DNA from: Dehalococcoidia bacterium
GTDB lineage: Bacteria > Chloroflexota > Dehalococcoidia > Lucifugimonadales > SHYT01
Direction: 5' to 3'
Assembly (NCBI GenBank): GCA_009693045.1
Contig: SHXZ01000001.1
Coordinates: 229,082-293,081 of the forward strand
Length of the DNA: 64,000 bases
In this document: positions 55,672 to 64,000 of the stretch, piece after piece
Position numbering within the stretch: the first letter of the stretch is position 1
Layout of the letters: each line of letters starts with the position of its first letter
Translations under genes and position numbers: made by a program
Notes under the pieces: generated by a model
The model's database searches: none
What the model was told of the DNA's origin: nothing
Seen by the model: the letters and a program-made list of their open reading frames with translations, nothing else

Positions 55672-56247
55672 ATGCACAAACCAGCAAAGCGGTCATGGCT
55701 CCACCATCAAAAGAAAGATCAGAAGCGGTACCGCTGGCGAGCGCTTGCTCGCCAGCTTCTGCGCGGTGAAATCACCGTGCCGCAAATGGAGCGCCTCGCC
55801 GGGCCGAGCGCCCAGAACGTGCTGCGGACTGCGGCCTACGTCAGTCAGCACGAGTCGGTACCTCCACCAGCCGTCGTCATGCAGGCGATGATTGTTGCGC
55901 TTGCGCCCGCGTTGGCTGGGACCACGCTACCAAAACCCACCGTGGCGCCGCCCCGGGCGCGGTCCGCCGCCGCGGCGCCTGCGCCCGCACCGGCGGCGAA
56001 AGCCGCCGCCCCGTCCGTCGCGCCCGCTCGGCCCCGCCGTCCCGCTGCGCCCCGGCCGGCCCGCCCTGCGCCCGCTCAATCGTCTGCCGAGGCCCCCGCC
56101 GCTCCGGCGGCCCCGGCCCGCCGCGCCGCGCCGCGCCGCCCAAGGCCCGCCGCGACCCGGCCCGCGCCGGCCAAACCTGCCGACCAGGCGGAGCGCCCAG
56201 CCCCGCCTCGCCCGCGTCGCCGCCCTGCGTCCGCAGGCCAAGCCTAG
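55672..56247 (+). CDS. Uncharacterised basic protein with Ala/Pro/Arg-rich tail
   Basis: 191 residues. The N-terminal 70 residues (MHKPAKRSWLHHQKKDQKRYRWRALARQLLRGEITVPQMERLAGPSAQNVLRTAAYVSQHESVPPPAVVMQAM) look helical and basic. Residues 90-191 are low-complexity Ala/Pro/Arg. The tail may be disordered and nucleic-acid binding; a GC-driven artefact is possible. ATG 55672 follows AAAGGG. Function unknown. Confidence 0.6.
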   Translation: MHKPAKRSWLHHQKKDQKRYRWRALARQLLRGEITVPQMERLAGPSAQNVLRTAAYVSQHESVPPPAVVMQAMIVALAPALAGTTLPKPTVAPPRARSAAAAPAPAPAAKAAAPSVAPARPRRPAAPRPARPAPAQSSAEAPAAPAAPARRAAPRRPRPAATRPAPAKPADQAERPAPPRPRRRPASAGQA

Positions 56248-56456
56248 CAGACGGCAAGCGAGCGTGAGTTCCCCGGCTCGTAGGCCGTCCTCTTATCGAG
56301 GAGCGGTGACGTACCCGCCGCACATCCAGGCGCTCACCCGCCCGGCGGCCTGCCCTGAGCCGCGGCGAACGGGGTGAGGGGGGGACTCCCCCCCCCTAAA
56401 AACAACACGGGTACAGGCCATTGCTCCCCGGCCACAACCTGACAAAGAAGGTGACT

Positions 56457-57728
<1,272 letters not shown>

Positions 57729-57731
57729 AGT

Positions 57732-57870
57732 CCCCCCCCTTCCCGTTCAGGGAAGGGGGGGGGGGCGAGAGGGTTAGGTCGGGGTTGGGAGTGGGGCACA
57801 TAAGTTCACTAGGTTTCACCCTCTCCCTCTGGGCCCGTCCTTGAGCGGAGCGAAGGAAGAGGGCGAGGGC
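57732..57870. repeat. Family-A repeats before metK
   Basis: CCCTTCCCGTTCAGGGAAGGGGGGGGGGGCGAGAGGGTTAGG at about 57736-57780, and CCCTCTCCCTCTGGGCCC...GGAAGAGGGCGAGGG at about 57820-57870. No SAM riboswitch is visible upstream of metK. Confidence 0.75.
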
Positions 57871-57904
57871 AACGGTACTCAACAGACCACACAGGAGGGA
57901 ACCA

Positions 57905-59140
57905 ATGCCGGTCGGGCCAATGAGCTTCTATGGATCTCCCAGCTACCTGTTCACGTCCGAATCGGTCACGGAAGGCCACCCGGACAAGGTCTGTGACCAG
58001 ATCTCCGATGCTGTCCTAGACGCCCACTTCGCTCAGGATCCCTACTCCCGCGTCGCCTGCGAGACCTCCGCCACCGACAGCCTCGTCGTCGTCATGGGCG
58101 AGATCACGTCCAACGCCAAGGTGGACGTCACGAAGATCGTCCGCGAGACCCTGCGCAACATCGGCTACACCCGTCGGGAAGTCGGCATCGGCTGCGACGA
58201 CTGCGAGATCTTGGTGCGCCTCCATCGGCAGTCGTCGGAAATCAACCTGGCCGTCAGCCGCGACTCGATTGACGACCCAGCCAAGACCGGCGCGGGCGAC
58301 CAGGGCATGATGGTCGGCTTCGCCTGCCGCGAGCTCGTGGACGGCGTGGAGATCAACACCGAGTACATGCCCCTGCCCATCTACCTCGCCCAGCTGCTCA
58401 CCCGCCGCATGGCCCTCGTGCGCAGGGAGGGCATCATCCCCTACCTGCGTCCCGACGGCAAGTCACAGGTCACCGTTGAGTACGCCAACGGCCGCGTCAA
58501 GCGGGTCCACACGGTCGTCCTGAGCGCCCAGCACGACTTGGACATTGACCAGTCGCGCCTTCGCAAGGACCTCATTGAGCACGTCCTGCGGCCCGTCATC
58601 CCCGCCTCCCTGCTGGACAGCAAAACCGACATCCACACCAACCCCGGCGATAGCTGGACCTTTGGCGGCCCCGCCGCCGACACCGGCCTCACGGGCCGGA
58701 AGATCCTCGTGGACACCTACGGCGGCTCGGCCCGTCACGGCGGAGGCGCGTTTTCCGGCAAGGACCCCACCAAGGTGGACCGCTCCGCGGCCTACGCCGC
58801 CCGCTACGTCGCCAAGAACCTGGTCGCCGCCGGATTCGCCGAGCGGCTTGAGGTCCAGGTCTCCTACGCCATCGGCCACCCGCAGCCCATCTCCGTCTCC
58901 GTGGAGACCTTTGGCACCGGCGCCATCCCTGACGAGCGGATCAACGCCCTCGTCACCAAGCACTTTGACCTGCGCCCGGGCGCCATCATCCGCAACCTCA
59001 ACCTTCGTCGCCCAATCTACAAAGCCACCGCTTCCTATGGCCACTTCGGTCGCAACGATCTGGACCTCCCCTGGGAGCGCACCGACAAGGTGGAAGCCCT
59101 CCGCGCCGATGCCTTCCCCGCTCCGGCCAAGAAGAGGTAG
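57905..59140 (+). CDS. metK: S-adenosylmethionine synthetase
   Basis: Makes SAM from Met and ATP. 411 residues with [175 protein letters not shown] and metal-binding Asp/Lys residues are present. ATG 57905 behind AGGAGGG. Confidence 0.97.
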   Translation: MPVGPMSFYGSPSYLFTSESVTEGHPDKVCDQISDAVLDAHFAQDPYSRVACETSATDSLVVVMGEITSNAKVDVTKIVRETLRNIGYTRREVGIGCDDCEILVRLHRQSSEINLAVSRDSIDDPAKTGAGDQGMMVGFACRELVDGVEINTEYMPLPIYLAQLLTRRMALVRREGIIPYLRPDGKSQVTVEYANGRVKRVHTVVLSAQHDLDIDQSRLRKDLIEHVLRPVIPASLLDSKTDIHTNPGDSWTFGGPAADTGLTGRKILVDTYGGSARHGGGAFSGKDPTKVDRSAAYAARYVAKNLVAAGFAERLEVQVSYAIGHPQPISVSVETFGTGAIPDERINALVTKHFDLRPGAIIRNLNLRRPIYKATASYGHFGRNDLDLPWERTDKVEALRADAFPAPAKKR

Positions 59141-59507
59141 GGACGTGGTTCTGACCTAAGCGTATTAACGAGAAGGGGCCACTGGCCACCCGTCTTCTAG
59201 GAGCGGCCCGTTGGAAGAATTCTGTCTGGCCCCCGCCCCATCGCCCAGCGTCTCGTGCCGGTAGAACCCCTGTTGCTGTAGCGCCGGAATCCTTCACGCA
59301 TTGAGGCACTGGAATCTCGAAGGATGCAGATGGCTTCCCTCAATCCCTTCCCCCATCAAGGGGGAAGGTTAGGATGGGGGTGAAACCGCGCACGAGACAC
59401 GCCTCCCTTGTACGATGAGACGTGTTTAAGGCCGCGTTGCAGCCGGTCCAAACCCTGAGCAGGCTCCAGAACTTCCAGCCCCGACTCTCGTGGCTCAGGA
59501 GCCGAGC
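59141..59507 (+). other. Intergenic region with a family-A repeat
   Basis: CCCTTCCCCCATCAAGGGGGAAGGTTAGGATGGGGGTGAAACC at 59341-59386. The stretch is otherwise without a gene. Confidence 0.5.
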
Positions 59508-60938
59508 ATGTCCCACCACATCCACTTCGGTACCGACGGCTGGCGTGGCGTCGTCGCCGAGGACTTCACCTTCGCGAACGTCCGCGCCTGCGCCGAGGGC
59601 GTCGCCCGCCACTACGCCGACCGTGACATAACGCTCGGCCCCGTCGTCGTCGGCTACGACACCCGCTACCAGTCCGACGCCTTTGCCCGCGCCGTCGCCG
59701 AGGTGCTGGTCGCCCACGGCCTCCACGTCGTCCTCGCCGACGCGCCCGTCCCCACACCCGTCATCTGCTTCAACATCCCGCACCAGGGCGCGGCGGGCGG
59801 CATCGCTATCACCGCCAGCCACAACCCGCCGGAGTGGAACGGCTTCAAGTGCCGCTCCGCTCAGGGCAGCAGCGAGTCCGACGAGACCCTGGCCGCCATT
59901 GAGCGGCACATCAACGCCGTCGCCGATCCAGCCGGCGTCCCTCGCCTGGACCTGGATAGAGCAAAGGCCCAAGGCCTGGTACGTTCGGCGCGCCTCGCCG
60001 AGCCGTACCTGGAACACACCCGCCGTTTCGTAGACCTCTCCCTCGTCCAAGACGCCGGCCTGCGCATCGTTGCGGATGCCATGCACGGCGCGGGTGCGGG
60101 CTACCTGTCCGCCCTGCTGCAAGGCGGCAAGACGACCCTCACCGAAATCCGCGGCGACCGCAACCCCGCCTTTCCCAGCATGCACAACCCTGAGCCCATC
60201 GCCCACAACCTCGCCCCCCTCAGCAACGCCGTCCGCGAGTCCCACGCGGATGTCGGCGTCGCCTTTGACGGCGACGCCGACCGACTTGGCGTCGTGGACG
60301 AACGCGGCGAGTACGTCTCCGCCATCCAGGTCGCGCCGCTCCTGGCCTACCTGTTGCTGGAGCACCGCCGCAAGCGTGGCCTCCTGGTCAAGTCCCTCAC
60401 GGCCTCCAGCATCTTCTGGCGGTTGGCGGAGCGGTACAGCGTTTCCGTCTCCGAGACAAAGGTGGGGTTCAAATACATCGCGCCCGTGCTGCTGGCCAAC
60501 CCTGACTGGCTTATGGGCGCCGAGGAGAGCGGCGGCTACGCCTTCCAGGGCCACGTGCCCGAGCGCGACGGCATCGTCAGCGCCCTGCTTTTCCTGGAGC
60601 TGATGGCGCGCACCGGCAAGCGCCCCTCCGAGCTGGTCCAGCACCTGTTCAGCCTGGTTGGCCCGCACCACTACGACCGTCTTGACCTCGCCTTCGCCGC
60701 CAGCGATCGCGCGGCCATCCAGCAGCGCGTCGCCTCGGCGCAGCCGTCGCGGCTCGCTGACCTATCGGTGGAACGGAAAGACGCGCCGGACGGGGTGCGG
60801 TTCACACTCCGCGGCGGCGCCTGGCTCGTCATCCGCTTCTCCGGTACGGAGCCGTTAGTGCGGATCTACGCCGAGGCCGAGAGCCTGGAGCGCGTCAAGG
60901 CGCTGCTAGCGGCAGGGAAGGCGCTGGCGGGGCTGTGA
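59508..60938 (+). CDS. Phosphohexomutase (phosphoglucomutase/phosphomannomutase family)
   Basis: A 476-residue alpha-D-phosphohexomutase: HFGTDGWRGVVAEDFTFANVR, VVVGYDTRYQSDAFARAVAEVL, phosphoserine loop GGIAITASHNPPEWNGFKC, metal loop VAFDGDADRLGVVDE, sugar loop GAEESGGYAFQGHVPERDGI and phosphate-binding RFSGTEPLVRIYAE. The GEESGG/HVPERDG form is shared by PGM and PMM, so the sugar is not settled. I start at ATG 59508 behind CAGGAG (ORF track starts 6 codons earlier). Confidence 0.94.
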   Translation: MSHHIHFGTDGWRGVVAEDFTFANVRACAEGVARHYADRDITLGPVVVGYDTRYQSDAFARAVAEVLVAHGLHVVLADAPVPTPVICFNIPHQGAAGGIAITASHNPPEWNGFKCRSAQGSSESDETLAAIERHINAVADPAGVPRLDLDRAKAQGLVRSARLAEPYLEHTRRFVDLSLVQDAGLRIVADAMHGAGAGYLSALLQGGKTTLTEIRGDRNPAFPSMHNPEPIAHNLAPLSNAVRESHADVGVAFDGDADRLGVVDERGEYVSAIQVAPLLAYLLLEHRRKRGLLVKSLTASSIFWRLAERYSVSVSETKVGFKYIAPVLLANPDWLMGAEESGGYAFQGHVPERDGIVSALLFLELMARTGKRPSELVQHLFSLVGPHHYDRLDLAFAASDRAAIQQRVASAQPSRLADLSVERKDAPDGVRFTLRGGAWLVIRFSGTEPLVRIYAEAESLERVKALLAAGKALAGL

Positions 60939-61171
60939 GAGAGATCACGTCCCCGATCATTCGTCAGCTTTATGACGCCCCTAAGGAAGCGGATCCATAA
61001 GCGTGTACTAAGTCTCAAAGGTTCCTATACATTCCCAAGGAAGGCATGTTCATAGCGTGGGTCAACACGTTTAGACACATGCTCGGCTACGTCAATTGCA
61101 GGACCACGAGTTCTGAGCGCGGCTTCCGGACTCAGACGAATCACTCAGTTACTCCGGAGCGCCGCTCAGAC

Positions 61172-61288
61172 ATGGAAGCCCTGGAAGCAGCCCAGGCCGC
61201 CATGGCCATCGTGCAGTCAACTGGAGACGCCAGCCAGGGGCGCCAGGCCTTTCGCGAGAAGAGGAAGGCCGTCTTCAAGCGGCGCTAA
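61172..61288 (+). pseudogene. Possible enoyl-CoA hydratase C-terminal remnant
   Basis: The final 38 codons (EALEAAQAAMAIVQSTGDASQGRQAFREKRKAVFKRR) resemble the conserved C-terminal helix of crotonase-fold enzymes (xGxxAFxEKRxPxFxGR). No crotonase sequence precedes it. Weak call. Confidence 0.4.
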
Positions 61289-61305
61289 GAAGCAGGAGGC
61301 CCATT

Positions 61306-62157
61306 GTGGTGGACCGCGAGAAGCTCTTGGCGCTCTACGACGTGCCTGACCCAGCTTCGCCGGGTCGGGTGATAGCGGGGTACGACAAGGCCCACGCGGA
61401 CCGCACTGCCCGCGTGGTGCTGCGCGTGGCAAAGCGCATGGGCTTCCCTGAGGACAAGCTGGAAAAGCTGGAAGCCACGGCCCTGCTCCACGACATCGGG
61501 CGGGCGGGCATGGACCCGCAGCTCTTTGGGCGCATCTTCCGCGCCGCCCAGGCACGCGGCCTGCCGCTGCGAGTGTACGAGGTAACTGCCCGCTACCCCC
61601 ACGTCTCCAAGGCCCAGGCCATGGACTTTTTCCTCACGCTGGTCAAGCCCGTGCTGGCGCAAGAAGGCATTCCGCTAGGCTCGCGAACGTTGGACCACAT
61701 CGCCATGCGGATGGCCTCGGACCAGCGCGTCCGGCGCGTGCTGATGGAAAAGACCCCCGAGCTTGGGGCGCTGGGCGTGGCCGTGGAGCCGTGGATGGAG
61801 CAGGTCATCCTGTACTACTACTACCCGGAGGTTATGGAGGGCGCGCCGGAGGACGTGCGGCTGATGGGGATGCTGCTGGTGGCGTGCGAAAACTTTGAGG
61901 CGCGCAACAACGCGGACCGCGCCCGCGACTACTACGTGGACGGGCGTCCGAGCCTTCGCGGAGCGTTCACGATGGTGCGGGAGTTCGTGCGGACGGGCAT
62001 GGTGACCCCGCGCATCTATGAGGCGCTGCGGGAGCTGACGCTCCAGGGCGAGCTGGACGACGTGATCCGGGAGTGCCAGGGCCTGCCGCCACACGCGCCG
62101 CTGCACGAGGAGGACCGGGCGTTTGTGGCGGAGCTGCGGCGGGAGAAGAGCGGATGA
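61306..62157 (+). CDS. HD-domain metal-dependent phosphohydrolase
   Basis: A 283-residue protein with AHADRTARVVLRVAKRMGFPEDKLEKLEATALLHDIGRAGM, the H...HD core of HD hydrolases, and a helical C-terminal half that includes VRLMGMLLVACENFEARNNADRARDYYVDGRPS, similar to the D and xx-GRP spacing of HD-GYP proteins. It lacks a clear GYP motif. Substrate unknown; a nucleotide or cyclic dinucleotide is likely by family. GTG 61306 behind AGGAGG. Confidence 0.85.
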   Translation: MVDREKLLALYDVPDPASPGRVIAGYDKAHADRTARVVLRVAKRMGFPEDKLEKLEATALLHDIGRAGMDPQLFGRIFRAAQARGLPLRVYEVTARYPHVSKAQAMDFFLTLVKPVLAQEGIPLGSRTLDHIAMRMASDQRVRRVLMEKTPELGALGVAVEPWMEQVILYYYYPEVMEGAPEDVRLMGMLLVACENFEARNNADRARDYYVDGRPSLRGAFTMVREFVRTGMVTPRIYEALRELTLQGELDDVIRECQGLPPHAPLHEEDRAFVAELRREKSG

Positions 62158-62551
62158 TGGCGCAGGAACAGGTCCGCAACCCAAGGTCTTTCAGTTCTGC
62201 CATGCTGAGCGGAGCGAAGCATCTCTCCTGGCTTCAAAGCTGCGACGTGACGCGCGACGAATCCAGGTCTCTGCTTTTTTTGTCGGCCCCTGGATGCCTT
62301 ACTTGCTGAGAACTGCAAGACGCTGGGCTGCGGGAGTCCTGCCGGCTGATGGGACAGCAGGAGCGGTTTGAGGGGGGCTCACGCGCCGGAGCAAAGTGAG
62401 GTCGGTTCAAGCTGACGCGTGGTGTTTGGAACCGCCAGCTGCCCATCTCGCATCAAAGCCATGTACGTCGTCGGAGGGAAAAACCGGCCCACGGCAGGCG
62501 ACAAACGTGCCGTGCAGCTCGACGAGTAATAAACGATCAAGGAGTCATTTC
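62158..62551 (+). other. Intergenic region with a CATGCTGAGCGGAGCGAAGCATCTC repeat
   Basis: GGTCTTTCAGTTCTGCCATGCTGAGCGGAGCGAAGCATCTCTCC at about 62187-62230 combines the MITE-like GGTCTTTCAGTT end with the scattered CATTCTGAG repeat. No gene seen. AAGGAG before 62552 is the adh binding site. Confidence 0.5.
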
Positions 62552-63550
62552 ATGCGCGCTGCCTTGGTAGAAACGGCTAACCGTCCCCCGGTCATGAGAG
62601 ACATACCCATTCCAGAAATCGGCCCTGACGATGCCCTGGTCAAGATACAAGCGTGCGGTGTCTGCTTCACTGACCTGAGGATTCTTGAAGGCGGGATCGG
62701 GCGTACTTTTCCACTCGTGTTGGGACATGAGCCTGTTGGGGTGGTGCAAGAGGTAGGTCCCGCCGTGACTGGTGTGCGACGCGGCGACCGCGTTGGAGTC
62801 CACGCGCTGTTTACCTGCGGCGCGTGTTCATACTGCGCCGAGGGCCAGGAAGAGTCCTGCGATACTCGCAAGCTGGCGGGTTTAGCAGTCTACGGCGGGT
62901 ACGCGGAGTACATGCGAGTCCCCGCAGACCATCTGATTCCGCTCCCTGCGGGACTGGACTTTGCCCACGCCGCGCCATTCTTCTGCGCCGGACTGACCGT
63001 GTACGCGGGGATGAAGAACGGTGGCTTGCGGCCGGGACAGCGCGTCGCCATCATTGGTATTGGCGGTCTTGGTCACATGGCTATTCCAATCGCCCGCGCC
63101 ATGGGCGCGGAAGTTGTGGCAGTGACCTCGTCTCCCGACAAAGCTGAAGTCGCCAGAAAGCTTGGCGCGCAGCACGTCACGAGCGGCAAACAAGCTGGCG
63201 ATGACCTGCGCGATTTGGGCGGCGCCCATCTGGTGGTGGACACATCGGGCTCGTGGCAAGCCGTTCAATCGGTGTTGCCCGGCCTGCGCATGCAAAGCGC
63301 GCTCGTCCTTCTGGCAGGTTCCGGACAGTGGATCGAACCGCCGGTGCCAACCAGCATGATTGGCGGGCGGCAAATGCGCGTGCAGGGCAGCTTCTTCGGC
63401 TCGCGAACAGACCTGCGCGAGCTGCTCGCACTGGCGGAGCGGGATAACATTCGCCCGGTCATTGAAACATTTCCGCTTGCGAACGTGGAGCAGGCGCACG
63501 CAAAGGTCCGGAGCAACCAGGTCCGGTTCCGCGCGGTGCTCACACTGTAA
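62552..63550 (+). CDS. Zinc-dependent alcohol dehydrogenase family protein
   Basis: A 332-residue MDR enzyme: ACGVCFTDLRILEGG (catalytic Zn Cys), GHEPVGVVQEVG, structural zinc set CGACSYCAEGQEESC, YGGYAEYMRVPADHLIPLPAGL, nucleotide fold AIIGIGGLGHMAIPIARAMGAEVVAV and HLVVDTSGS. The loss of a Gly-rich signature is not seen, so activity is expected. ATG 62552 behind AAGGAG; the ORF-track start is 52 codons too early. Confidence 0.93.
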   Translation: MRAALVETANRPPVMRDIPIPEIGPDDALVKIQACGVCFTDLRILEGGIGRTFPLVLGHEPVGVVQEVGPAVTGVRRGDRVGVHALFTCGACSYCAEGQEESCDTRKLAGLAVYGGYAEYMRVPADHLIPLPAGLDFAHAAPFFCAGLTVYAGMKNGGLRPGQRVAIIGIGGLGHMAIPIARAMGAEVVAVTSSPDKAEVARKLGAQHVTSGKQAGDDLRDLGGAHLVVDTSGSWQAVQSVLPGLRMQSALVLLAGSGQWIEPPVPTSMIGGRQMRVQGSFFGSRTDLRELLALAERDNIRPVIETFPLANVEQAHAKVRSNQVRFRAVLTL

Positions 63551-63706
63551 CCCTGGGCCTTACCGCCTGGCTGACGCATCCTGGCAGCGCCGGACAGTGA
63601 ACCGACAAGCCACCGTCCGACTCCGGTTCTAGTACGACTGTGACTCTGCGGTGGTTTGCAACGCTGCTCGCCCGTTCGGCCTCGGACGCCTCGTCACCTG
63701 GCCAAA

Positions 63707-63746
63707 CGAAGAAAGGCGCTCCGAGGTTTCGGAGCGCCTTTCTTCG
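63707..63746. terminator. Perfect 18-bp terminator hairpin
   Basis: CGAAGAAAGGCGCTCCGA-GGTT-TCGGAGCGCCTTTCTTCG, flanked by T-rich ends on both strands. It would terminate transcripts of the tRNA locus (minus) and of adh (plus). Confidence 0.85.
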
Positions 63747-63752
63747 TGTCTC

Positions 63753-63797
63753 TGGTAGCGGGGGTAGGATTCGAACCTACGACCTTTGGGTTATGAG
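63753..63797 (-). tRNA. tRNA-Met(CAT), 3' half only (attachment-site scar)
   Basis: The minus strand reads CTCATAACCCAAAGGTCGTAGGTTCGAATCCTACCCCCGCTACCA: anticodon loop CTCATAA, the 3' anticodon stem, variable loop, T arm, acceptor 3' strand and encoded CCA. Upstream, where the 5' half should lie, the sequence (GTGGTA) does not pair with the anticodon stem and no D arm exists. The break inside the anticodon stem is what integrase crossover in a tRNA gene leaves. Confidence 0.82.
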
Positions 63798-64000
63798 TAC
63801 CACGATGGCCGTCCCAACCCGTACCGGCCCATGCGTTTTAGTAGGTCGTTGTCGGGTCCAAGCGACAAGCACTCCCCAATGCATACCAGCCTATACCCAC
63901 ATCTGCTAACCAGTGTGTTAGCAATCTGTTAGCAAATTGCTGTGCAACATCCGTCCTCCGATTGGGCGAGCATCTCCATTTGGCCCATCCTTGCTCTCCT
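63798..64000. other. Right edge, probable end of an integrated element, no gene called
   Basis: AT-richer sequence next to the tRNA scar. GTTAGCAATCTGTTAGCAA is a short direct repeat. No integrase gene is visible; it may lie beyond the window, since such genes are usually next to the attachment site. Confidence 0.4.

Noticed and set aside
55927-56241. Minus-strand Arg/Gly-rich ORF over the basic protein
   Set aside because: Low-complexity shadow of the Pro/Ala/Arg tail.
57729-57904. Second SAM riboswitch upstream of metK
   Set aside because: The leader is made of family-A repeats and lacks the S-box core blocks.
59340-60671. 443-codon minus-strand ORF over the phosphohexomutase gene
   Set aside because: Antisense shadow; Gly/Val/Ala-rich with no motif.

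Overview
The window is about 64 kb of GC-rich bacterial chromosome carrying mostly housekeeping and metabolic genes, with many short palindromic repeats between them. The gene set suggests a member of Chloroflexota, perhaps Dehalococcoidia or SAR202-like. The pointers are coenzyme F420 synthesis (cofE), an archaeal-type fructose-1,6-bisphosphate aldolase/phosphatase, mutS2, an acyl-CoA mutase large subunit without its B12 domain, FabL-type enoyl reductase, frequent GTG/TTG starts and TAnnnT boxes very close to start codons. This placement is inference; no rRNA is present to confirm it.

Layout. 1-6 kb: 5' end of purF (minus), a broken HEPN-like gene with an unknown partner, cofE, a small Cys/His protein, a MaoC-type dehydratase pair, and an OsmC-family gene whose catalytic Cys codon is an in-frame TGA followed by a SECIS-like hairpin (a probable selenoprotein). 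6-15 kb: ftsH with an internal copy of its own N-terminal domain, small unknown genes, an intact retropepsin-like protease, a PHP phosphoesterase, a truncated fic gene, mutS2 with palindromic repeats inside the reading frame, and an SRPBCC protein. 15-27 kb: an aroK-aroB fusion, two MFS exporters, dnaE, an O6-alkylguanine methyltransferase and a third MFS transporter. 27-31 kb: a plsX-fabG-fabL-SDR lipid cluster. 31-37 kb (minus strand): hydrolase, double cupin, a 58-residue protein missed by the ORF track, a LON-domain protein, an HtrA lipoprotein and rplY.

37-42 kb is a sulfur-handling cluster: moeB/thiF-like, cysM, a dead retropepsin gene, tusA-like, dsrE-like, an unknown gene and a double-rhodanese sulfurtransferase. 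42-47 kb (minus) holds an RNase HI-MoaC fusion, a decayed DUF6978/DUF1828-DUF1829-like pair, moaA and rdgB, which ties molybdenum-cofactor synthesis to the sulfur cluster. 47-53 kb holds FBP aldolase/phosphatase, acyl-CoA mutase, a SCO1664-like kinase-fold protein, an inositol monophosphatase and tRNA-Asn. 53-59 kb is the S-adenosylmethionine cycle: a SAM-I riboswitch with terminator, mtnA, mtnP, a rhodanese, an unknown basic protein, ahcY and metK. 59-64 kb: a phosphohexomutase, a crotonase tail remnant, an HD-domain protein, a zinc alcohol dehydrogenase and a tRNA-Met 3' half next to a perfect terminator hairpin, probably the scar of an integrated element that continues past the window.

At least three repeat families recur: (A) a CCCTCTCC...GGGAGAGGGTTAGGGTGAGG palindrome, (B) GTAGGGGCGA..TCGCCCCTAC palindromes, some inside MITE-like units with GGGTCTTTYAGTTATC ends, and (C) a TGGGAAACCCTCTTT..AAAGAGGGTTTCCCA hairpin. 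Copies of A and C lie inside coding sequence (mutS2, the RNase H-MoaC linker) and form the C-terminal tails of several genes. Those repeats, the putative selenoprotein and the ftsH domain insertion are the most interesting points in the window.
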